Shown one piece after another: positions 9,128-15,826 of a stretch of 64,000 bases of DNA. A program made the translations under genes and the position numbers. The stretch is from contig NZ_JAQQTD010000007.1 in assembly GCF_028561755.1 (NCBI RefSeq), forward strand, positions 62,001-126,000. Direction: 5' to 3'. The notes beneath the pieces are model-generated. The model saw only the letters and a program-made list of their open reading frames with translations, was not told the DNA's origin and searched no databases. Each line of letters begins with the position of its first letter. Positions within the stretch are counted from its first letter, which is position 1. The stretch is from Altibacter sp. HG106 (lineage in GTDB: Bacteria; Bacteroidota; Bacteroidia; Flavobacteriales; Flavobacteriaceae).

Positions 9128-10579
9128 ATGATGGAGCAGGAGCAGAATAACCACTCGAACCCTTCCGGTTCACCTGATCAAAAAAAACAAGCTGCCTTTG
9201 AAGCTGCGAAGTTAACTGCCTGGGAAGGACTCAAAAAATTCTTTTCAGAACTTCTAGACATACGTAGCGATACCGATCGCGATGCCACCGTGGCAGCGGT
9301 TAAGAAGGACATTCCGTTTAAAGGACACAATGCCTGGATCTTGATTTTCTCGATCTTTGTGGCTTCTATCGGATTGAATGTGAGTAGCACTGCCGTAGTC
9401 ATCGGTGCCATGTTAATTTCGCCGCTAATGGGTCCGATTGTAGGTGTCGGACTTTCCGTAGCCATTAACGATGTAGAAACGCTGCGACGCTCCTTAATTA
9501 ACCTGGGCGTTATGGTGGTCTTAAGTGTTCTTACCGCCTTCCTGTATTTCACTGTATCGCCTATACGCGAAGAAACGCCAGAGCTGGTCGCGCGAACCTA
9601 CCCAACCATCTTGGATGTACTGGTAGCTATTTTTGGCGGACTCGCACTGATTGTTGCCAAAACAAAAAGCGGGACCATTGCCAGTGTGATCTTCGGGGTA
9701 GCGATTGCTACGGCCCTGATGCCACCGTTGTGTACCGTGGGATACGGACTCGCCATTGGAAATTTAGAATTTGCCGGAGGCGCATTATACCTGTTTTCGA
9801 TTAATGCCGTTTTCATCGCATTGTCTACTTTTTTGGTCGCAAAACTGCTGCGGTTTCCATTGGTGCGCTATGCGAACTCAAAACGTCGGAAAAGAATTGC
9901 ACAAGTGGCGTCCTTAATTGCCGTAATCGTTATGGTGCCTAGTGTGTGGTTATTTATCAACTTATTAGATCAGCAGGTTTTTGAGCAGCGTACCAAAGAT
10001 TTTGTTAAGAATATTATTCGTTATGAAGGCGCCGAAGTGGTGAAGTTTACCCAAGATTATAAATCTAAAAATATAGACGTATATCTTATTGGGCAACCGG
10101 TGCCACAACCTAAGATCAATCAATGGATGCAGGAATTAGAAGCGACAGAAAACCTGGAGGGTTGTAATCTGCGCATCTATCAAGGTGCCGACCGTAGTGG
10201 TGAATTGGCCGCTCAAATTTCAGGAGATTTGAAAGCTGATATTCTTGAGGAACTCTATGTGAAGAACGAGAATACCCTGCGAGATAAGAACGAGCGTATT
10301 GAGTTTCTGGAAGATGAAGTCGCCCGCTTAACGCTACGTGAAAAGGTGCAATTCACTGATGTTACGAAAGAAGCTAAGATTATATATCCCGAATTGGAGT
10401 CGTTGAGTCTTTCTGAAAAGATCACCGACAATTTCGAGCGTGTGGATACACTATCGGTATTTACCGTATCCTGGAACAACGGTTTGAATCGCAGAGAGCG
10501 CGAACGCAACGCCGAAAAATTAGCGGCCTGGCTTCAATATAAAATGAAATTAGATACGTTGGCGATTGAAGGAAATTAA
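9128..10579 (+). CDS. DUF389 family integral membrane protein
   Basis: A 483-residue membrane protein of the DUF389 (TIGR00341-like) family. A soluble N-terminal segment of about 70 residues is followed by several membrane helices (about residues 75-285). One conserved segment, VVIGAMLISPLMGPIVGVGL, is the hallmark of the family. A long soluble C-terminal region with a coiled-coil-like stretch (NENTLRDKNERIEFLEDEV) completes it. The biochemical role is unknown. It starts one base after manC. Its stop overlaps the stop of the convergent mlaF by four bases. Confidence 0.85.
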   Translation: MMEQEQNNHSNPSGSPDQKKQAAFEAAKLTAWEGLKKFFSELLDIRSDTDRDATVAAVKKDIPFKGHNAWILIFSIFVASIGLNVSSTAVVIGAMLISPLMGPIVGVGLSVAINDVETLRRSLINLGVMVVLSVLTAFLYFTVSPIREETPELVARTYPTILDVLVAIFGGLALIVAKTKSGTIASVIFGVAIATALMPPLCTVGYGLAIGNLEFAGGALYLFSINAVFIALSTFLVAKLLRFPLVRYANSKRRKRIAQVASLIAVIVMVPSVWLFINLLDQQVFEQRTKDFVKNIIRYEGAEVVKFTQDYKSKNIDVYLIGQPVPQPKINQWMQELEATENLEGCNLRIYQGADRSGELAAQISGDLKADILEELYVKNENTLRDKNERIEFLEDEVARLTLREKVQFTDVTKEAKIIYPELESLSLSEKITDNFERVDTLSVFTVSWNNGLNRRERERNAEKLAAWLQYKMKLDTLAIEGN

Positions 10580-11349
10580 CCGCGCGTTTTTTCTTGGTTC
10601 TGAATATCTCGAATCTTTTTGAAAAGATCGGAAGAGTAGACAAATTCGGTGACGTCTTTGTTGGTGGTCTGGAAGATTTCATTGCTATCGCCTTGCCACG
10701 CTAAGTTCCCTTTCTGAAGGAAGACAATTTTCTCTCCAATTTCCATCACCGAGTTCATGTCATGCGTGTTAATAACCGTAGTGATATCGTACTCATGGGT
10801 AATCTCCTGGATCAAATTATCAATAAGAATCGCCGTCTTCGGATCCAGTCCCGAGTTGGGTTCATCACAGAATAAATATTTGGGCTTATTGACAATAGCA
10901 CGTGCGATGGCTACCCGTTTCTGCATTCCCCCTGAAATTTCTGAAGGGTATTTTTTATTGACATTTTCTAGGTTCACGCGCGCCAGTACTTCATTTACCC
11001 GCTCTAGCATATCCGCTTTTTTCTGCTTGCTGAACATGCGCAACGGGAACATCACATTTTCTTCAATATTCATGGAGTCGAAGAGGGCCCCGCCCTGGAA
11101 GACCATGCCCATTTCTTCCCGAAGATCACTTTTGGCATCGGCGTCCATATCTTGGATGGCTTTTTCTTCATATATAATGCGTCCTGCTTCCGGCTCGAAC
11201 AATCCTAATAGGCATTTCAGAAATACCGTTTTCCCGCTTCCGCTTTGTCCAATGATCAAGTTAGTTTTACCTTTTTCGAATTCGGTGGAAATTCCTTTCA
11301 GAATATGATCGGGTCCAAAGCTCTTATGTATTTCTTCCACACGTATCAT
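10576..11349 (-). CDS. mlaF: ABC transporter ATPase, MlaF/Ttg2A type
   Basis: A 257-residue ATPase with all ABC motifs: Walker A GQSGSGKT, Q-loop MVFQGGALF, signature ISGGMQKR, Walker B YLFCDEPNSGLDP and the H-loop NTHD. The FQGGALFDSMNI segment is typical of MlaF-like ATPases that power MCE lipid transport between the membranes. It overlaps mlaE by one base (TAATG). The MCE-domain gene (mlaD) that usually completes the complex is not adjacent and must be elsewhere if present. Confidence 0.9.
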   Translation of the reverse strand: MIRVEEIHKSFGPDHILKGISTEFEKGKTNLIIGQSGSGKTVFLKCLLGLFEPEAGRIIYEEKAIQDMDADAKSDLREEMGMVFQGGALFDSMNIEENVMFPLRMFSKQKKADMLERVNEVLARVNLENVNKKYPSEISGGMQKRVAIARAIVNKPKYLFCDEPNSGLDPKTAILIDNLIQEITHEYDITTVINTHDMNSVMEIGEKIVFLQKGNLAWQGDSNEIFQTTNKDVTEFVYSSDLFKKIRDIQNQEKTRG

Positions 11350-12086
11350 TAGCTAAGCAATAAAGAGGTTACAATATAATTAGTAAGAATTATCAGCACA
11401 CTGGTCCATACAAAAGAGTTGGTACTCGCTTTTCCTACTTCCAAAGCGCCTCCTTTCATGTAGAACCCTTGCCAAGAAGGAACCGTGGCCAAGATAAAAG
11501 CGAATAAGGTCGTTTTAATAAAGGCGTAGAGTACGTGAAAAGGAATAAAATCCTCCTGGAGTCCCGTAATAAAGGATTCTGAAGATGTAAAATCGCCATA
11601 TACGGCAGCCACCCATCCTCCCAGAATTCCTAAGAACATCGATATCACAATAACGAAGGGGTAAAATAATAACGCTATAATCTTTGGAAAGACGAGATAG
11701 TTTAAGGGGTTTATTCCCATCACCTCCAACGCATCGATTTGTTCTGTGACGCGCATCGAACCGATACTTGAGGTAATAAAGGATCCCATTTTACCCGCCA
11801 TGATGATCGAAATAAAGGTAGGCGCAAATTCCAATACAACCGATTGGCGCGTTGCATAACCTATTAAGTATTTTGGTATTAGCGGGTTATTAATGTTGAG
11901 AGCGGTTTGGATGGCTACCACACCCCCAACGAAAAAGGAGATGAAAGCAACGATTCCTAATGAATTGATAATAAGCTCGTCTATTTCTTTGAAGATGAGT
12001 TCGCGAATAACGGAGGTCTTCGTGGGTCTGCTGAAGGTCTTTTTCAGCATTAAAAAATAAGAACCAATGTCGGATAGGTATTTCAT
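11349..12086 (-). CDS. mlaE: MlaE family lipid ABC transporter permease
   Basis: A 245-residue MlaE/YrbE permease with an N-terminal amphipathic segment and about five membrane helices. Conserved family features include GVVAIQTAL, APTFISIIMAGKMGSFITSSIGSMRVTEQIDALEVMG (read in pieces) and NPLNYLVFPK. It forms the membrane channel of an MCE transporter for phospholipid trafficking that maintains outer-membrane asymmetry. It is first in a two-gene operon with mlaF. A -7-like box lies 24 bases upstream. Confidence 0.92.
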   Translation of the reverse strand: MKYLSDIGSYFLMLKKTFSRPTKTSVIRELIFKEIDELIINSLGIVAFISFFVGGVVAIQTALNINNPLIPKYLIGYATRQSVVLEFAPTFISIIMAGKMGSFITSSIGSMRVTEQIDALEVMGINPLNYLVFPKIIALLFYPFVIVISMFLGILGGWVAAVYGDFTSSESFITGLQEDFIPFHVLYAFIKTTLFAFILATVPSWQGFYMKGGALEVGKASTNSFVWTSVLIILTNYIVTSLLLS

Positions 12087-12110
12087 AGCGGGTGTCTACT
12101 GCTAAAGTAA

Positions 12111-12118
12111 CAAATTTA
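12111..12118 (-). promoter_or_regulatory. Candidate -7 element of the mlaEF operon
   Basis: On the minus strand the sequence reads TAAATTTG, a full match to TAnnTTTG, 24 bases before the mlaE ATG. No -33 TTTG is clear; that region would fall at the end of the phosphatase gene. Confidence 0.4.
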
Positions 12119-12134
12119 GCCGAGGGCGGTGGTC

Positions 12135-13208
12135 TTACTGGTTAAGAACTAGAGCACTCATTTTATGATAGATTTGTGTATTCTCATAGATTCCACCAAA
12201 GGTGCTGGCTCCGGGTCCTTTAGCGAATACGGGTACCATGGTGGCCGAATGTCCGTCGGTAGAAAAGGAGGGGAGTATCTTATTGTAATTTCTACCATCA
12301 GAAGACAATGTAAACCCACCAGTTTCATGATCTGCCGTAACGATAACAAGCGTTTCGCCGTCTTTTTCTGCGAAGTCAAGGGCTGTCCCAATGGCGTTAT
12401 CAAAATCGATTAACTCACTGATAAGATATCCCGCTTCGTTCGCATGACCACCCCAATCAATCTGTGAGCCTTCTACCATCAAGAAAAACCCTTCTTCGTT
12501 TTGGGACAATCGTTCCACGGCCAATGCCGTGGCTTCAGACAGAAAGGATCCGCGTCCTTCACTCATTCGCGGCATCCCGTCGTCAGCCAACAGATACACC
12601 TGTTTCATCGCACCACTGATAGCTCCTAATTTCGTAGTGTCTACAGCGAAACCGTGTTGTTGAAGTTTGGGTAGTAAATCGAGTTGATCGCTTCGTTTGT
12701 TAAAGTACTGGAGTCCGCCTCCCGCGATAAAGTCTACGTCCGATTCTGGTAAGAACTGTGCAATGTCTTCCGCTTGTCTCCTTTTTTCTACATGGGCGAA
12801 GAAACTGGCAGGTGTGGCATGGGTGATTGAAGAAGTTGAGATGATACCCGTGTCGTATCCTTGTTCCGAAAGTTGTTCTAAGATAGTCTTTACGGGTTTT
12901 TTCTGAACATTCATGGCGATGGCACCATTGTATGTTTTGATGCCACAGGAAAAGGCTGTAGCTCCGGCAGCCGAATCGGTAATTAAGTTATCGGCAGCAG
13001 ACGTTTTGATGAGTCCGATGGTTGGAAATCGATCAAAATGCGAGTCACCTTCATTAAAAAATTGCGCCGCAGAAATTTCGCTAAGCCCCATGCCGTCACC
13101 AATGAGTAAAATAATGTTCTTCGGTTTTTTGACTGCGGAAGATTCTTGGGTGTTCCCCGTGCTGATGAAGCACAAAATAAAAATGGTGAGTAGAATTTGG
13201 AGTCGCAT
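12135..13208 (-). CDS. Alkaline phosphatase, exported
   Basis: A 357-residue PhoA-superfamily phosphomonoesterase. The metal-binding LLIGDGMG motif comes early, the active-site motif DSAAGATAF holds the nucleophilic Ser, and the late metal sites appear as SQIDWGGHANE, TADHETGG and DGHSATMVPV. An N-terminal signal peptide (MRLQILLTIFILCFIS) sends it to the periplasm. The start at 13208 is preferred over the ATG seven codons upstream because it gives a standard signal peptide. It likely releases phosphate from organic esters; no Pho-box-like element is evident. Confidence 0.93.
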   Translation of the reverse strand: MRLQILLTIFILCFISTGNTQESSAVKKPKNIILLIGDGMGLSEISAAQFFNEGDSHFDRFPTIGLIKTSAADNLITDSAAGATAFSCGIKTYNGAIAMNVQKKPVKTILEQLSEQGYDTGIISTSSITHATPASFFAHVEKRRQAEDIAQFLPESDVDFIAGGGLQYFNKRSDQLDLLPKLQQHGFAVDTTKLGAISGAMKQVYLLADDGMPRMSEGRGSFLSEATALAVERLSQNEEGFFLMVEGSQIDWGGHANEAGYLISELIDFDNAIGTALDFAEKDGETLVIVTADHETGGFTLSSDGRNYNKILPSFSTDGHSATMVPVFAKGPGASTFGGIYENTQIYHKMSALVLNQ

Positions 13209-13277
13209 AAAGGGAAAAATTTGAAGCAATAAAAGTACGTAATCTGGCGCGTTAGGAACGTTAATGCTTCGTTATTT

Positions 13278-14123
13278 CTAAAACCCTACTTTGCGTCGAA
13301 TATTGCGCCAGCGATACGATCGAATAAAGCGCCCCTCTTCTTCGGGAACTATATATTCTTCTGGTGCGTTCCAGAATCCCTGGAGGGTATTCCAAAAAAA
13401 AGGGAGACTACGTTTTTTGTAAGCCATTTTAGCGGAAGCGATAACTGTCAACCAAAACCCGTACCGCATTCTTTTAAACGCTTCACCTTGTTTGTGCTTG
13501 GCGGAATGATGATAGGCGTTTCCGGTGGGTTTTAAGTGTTTTACGATTAATGAAGTATCGGTAACCACCTCCCAGCCATGAAATCGAGCGAGGAGTTCGT
13601 CAACCGTATCCCAACCGATGCTGTGTTTGAGTCCGCCTATGTCATCGAAGCATTCCTTACGATATAGCTTTATGGGTCCCCTAACTTTATCTTTTGTGGA
13701 GAGGGCCTCGAAGGTCCAACCGGTTTTGGTATTAATGTATAGGTTACCACCAGCGATCCCTACCTTTGGATTTTGTTGAAACAATGCATACACCCGTTCA
13801 AAATAATGAGTTGGAAGGATAATGTCTGCATCAAACTTTCCGATGAGGTCAATTCCGCTATAAGATAGTTGAGTGAATCCGTGATAGAAGGCTGCCACCA
13901 CTTTGGATCCGGGTTGATGTCCCGTTTCCGAAGCTGTGCTTACCGATTGAATCCAGGGATACTTTTCTGAAAATTGCTCGCAGATCTGGCCGCTCGTATC
14001 GGTAGATCCATCATTGACCAACACCAATTGATCGGGTAGCACTGTTTGGTTGACAAACGAATCCAATACCTGCTCCAGATGTTGAGCCTCATTGTGAATA
14101 GGAATGATGATGCAGCTGCGCAT
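13278..14123 (-). CDS. Glycosyltransferase family 2 protein
   Basis: A 281-residue GT-A fold transferase. The first strand SCIIIPIHNEA is at the N-terminus. LVNDGSTD binds nucleotide-sugar, and KFDADI holds the DXD-type metal site. The C-terminal part has a GWDTVDELLARFHGW acceptor-side segment and no clear membrane helix. The frame extends to 14192 into the upstream methyltransferase gene, but the fold begins at the ATG at 14123. Donor and acceptor are unknown. It is third in a trio with a KAS III-like enzyme and a methyltransferase. Confidence 0.85.
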   Translation of the reverse strand: MRSCIIIPIHNEAQHLEQVLDSFVNQTVLPDQLVLVNDGSTDTSGQICEQFSEKYPWIQSVSTASETGHQPGSKVVAAFYHGFTQLSYSGIDLIGKFDADIILPTHYFERVYALFQQNPKVGIAGGNLYINTKTGWTFEALSTKDKVRGPIKLYRKECFDDIGGLKHSIGWDTVDELLARFHGWEVVTDTSLIVKHLKPTGNAYHHSAKHKQGEAFKRMRYGFWLTVIASAKMAYKKRSLPFFWNTLQGFWNAPEEYIVPEEEGRFIRSYRWRNIRRKVGF

Positions 14124-14175
14124 ATTTTGAAGAAAAGCTCCGCAAAGATAAGTAAAAACGCCATTGCTGTGAACG

Positions 14176-14697
14176 CTAGGTACGTTCTGCATACACCAAA
14201 TAATACCGAGGTGTAAAGCGGCGAAGGATAGGGCGAATTCCTATTTTCTTAACAGGATTCGTAAATTTTTCATGTGCTTTAATGTGCCAACCCGACTTCT
14301 CCAACAACCAATCGAATTGCCAATCTTCAAATTCATGATAGTGCTGATCACGCTCATCATTGGGGTTGCGGTAGGCCGAAGCAAACCATAACTTAAGCGG
14401 TACTGAAGCGACGAGCTTCGTGGCTTCAATATCTTTTAGAACATTGAATGGCGATACCAAATGTTCGAAGATTTCAAAGGCGGTTACCACATCGTAACCA
14501 GGCGCTTTCACCGCAGCTGTTTGGATGTCAAGATCCTCTCCCTGAGTATTGGTTACCTGATATCCTTCGGCTTTCAGAATGTCTGAAAACGGATTGGTGA
14601 CTCCCAGGTCTAACACCTTGGCATCTTTGGAAATGTGTTGCGCTACAAATCGAAGGGTATGTTGGTAGCGTTTCTTGGGAAAATTTCCTTCGTACAT
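14176..14697 (-). CDS. Class I SAM-dependent methyltransferase
   Basis: A 173-residue methyltransferase-fold protein. Motif I is KVLDLGVTNPFSD, slightly divergent from the usual DxGxGxG because GVTNP replaces the Gly-rich turn. YDVVTAFEIFEHL corresponds to motif II/III. The substrate is unknown. Its start lies one base from the stop of the KAS III gene, so the two are certainly co-transcribed. SAM binding is likely but the altered motif I leaves some doubt. Confidence 0.78.
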   Translation of the reverse strand: MYEGNFPKKRYQHTLRFVAQHISKDAKVLDLGVTNPFSDILKAEGYQVTNTQGEDLDIQTAAVKAPGYDVVTAFEIFEHLVSPFNVLKDIEATKLVASVPLKLWFASAYRNPNDERDQHYHEFEDWQFDWLLEKSGWHIKAHEKFTNPVKKIGIRPILRRFTPRYYLVYAERT

Positions 14698-14698
14698 A

Positions 14699-15760
14699 TT
14701 ACACTCTATAGACTAGTGCATTGATATTCATTCCGGCCCCTACACTTGCAAACATGATAACATCACCTTCGTTAAAATCATGCCCTTCCATACCGCCTCG
14801 CTGTATCAAATCGTATAAGGTGGGCACAGTAGCAACGCTCGAATTTCCCAAATTCTGGATCGTCATCGGCATAATATTTTCGGGCATGTTTCGATCGTAT
14901 AATTGGTAGAATCGCGAAACTATGGCTTCGTCCATTTTTTCATTGGCCTGATGGATCAAAATTTTAGAAACTTCATCAATGGATACACCGCTAGCATCCA
15001 AGCACGTTTTCATTGCTGCAGGCACATGTGAGATAGCAAACTCGTAAATCTTTCGACCGTACATTTTTATGTACCGTCGGGCATCAGTGATTTCTTGGTT
15101 GTTGGATTCGCCAAAGTAAATAAAATGGGCTTCATCGTAGGTATAGGTAGCAGTTTTATGGGCGAGGACTCCTTTGTTTTCTTCGGAAGTGGCCTCAATT
15201 ACCGTGGCTCCGGCACCATCGCTGTAGATCATAGAATCACGATCGTGTTGATCGATTACCCGGGATAATGTTTCAGCACCAATAACCAGGCAACGCTTGG
15301 CTTGTCCTGCTTTTATGTACACATTCGCTTGAATAAACCCTTCTAGCCAACCGGGACAACCAAACAACACATCATAGGCGACGCAATTTGCGTTCTTAAT
15401 CTTCAGCAAGTGCTTCACTCGAGAACCAATACTCGGTACGGTGTCGCTCTGAGGGGTATTGTGTTTAACATCGCCATAGTTGTGTCCTACTATGATATAG
15501 TCTAAGGTTTCAGGGTCAATAGAAGCATCTTCAAGGGCTTTTTTAGCCGCTTGAAAGGCGATGTCTGAGGTGGTCAGTTCGTCCTTGATATAGCGTCTTT
15601 CTGAAATCCCTGTGATCGCCTGAAACTTTTGAATGATCACCTCGTTTTCATGATGAAAAGGAGTGCCATCATTATTATAAAACGAATGTTCTGAAAAGCG
15701 TTCGTTTGGAGCGACCTTGCTAGGAATATAACTACCTGAGCCTATGATTGTAGCATTCAT
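14699..15760 (-). CDS. 3-oxoacyl-ACP synthase III family protein (FabH-like)
   Basis: A 353-residue thiolase-fold condensing enzyme. The catalytic triad is intact: Cys135 in LFGCPGW, His270 in LIHQAN and Asn306 in GNSSVA. It is about 25-35 residues longer than typical FabH, partly because of an insertion around residues 25-45. KAS III enzymes condense acyl-CoA with malonyl-ACP; members of this divergent group also act in specialised lipid or ketone synthesis. ATG 15760 is preferred over the upstream TTG because a -7 box lies just before it. The tight operon with a methyltransferase and GT2 suggests a lipid-modification role rather than general fatty-acid initiation. Confidence 0.83.
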   Translation of the reverse strand: MNATIIGSGSYIPSKVAPNERFSEHSFYNNDGTPFHHENEVIIQKFQAITGISERRYIKDELTTSDIAFQAAKKALEDASIDPETLDYIIVGHNYGDVKHNTPQSDTVPSIGSRVKHLLKIKNANCVAYDVLFGCPGWLEGFIQANVYIKAGQAKRCLVIGAETLSRVIDQHDRDSMIYSDGAGATVIEATSEENKGVLAHKTATYTYDEAHFIYFGESNNQEITDARRYIKMYGRKIYEFAISHVPAAMKTCLDASGVSIDEVSKILIHQANEKMDEAIVSRFYQLYDRNMPENIMPMTIQNLGNSSVATVPTLYDLIQRGGMEGHDFNEGDVIMFASVGAGMNINALVYRV

Positions 15761-15775
15761 ATGATAAAGATTATT

Positions 15776-15783
15776 CAAAGGTA
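15776..15783 (-). promoter_or_regulatory. Candidate -7 element of the KAS III-methyltransferase-GT2 operon
   Basis: The minus strand reads TACCTTTG, a full TAnnTTTG match, 15 bases before the ATG at 15760. No clear -33 element is seen. It sits just after the hairpin that follows gcvP, so the trio likely has its own promoter. Confidence 0.45.
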
Positions 15784-15794
15784 CTCAAAAGCGG

Positions 15795-15826
15795 ATGGTT
15801 TTATGTTATAAAACTTGTAAAACCAT
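15795..15826 (-). terminator. Hairpin after gcvP
   Basis: ATGGTTTTA and TAAAACCAT form a 9-base inverted repeat with a 14-base loop immediately after the gcvP stop. The sequence beyond it on the minus strand is CCGCTTTTG, a poor U-tract, so termination is uncertain. Confidence 0.45.

Noticed and set aside
10255-10509. Small minus-strand frames at the end of the DUF389 gene
   Set aside because: They are antisense shadows within a conserved coding region and lack plausible starts.
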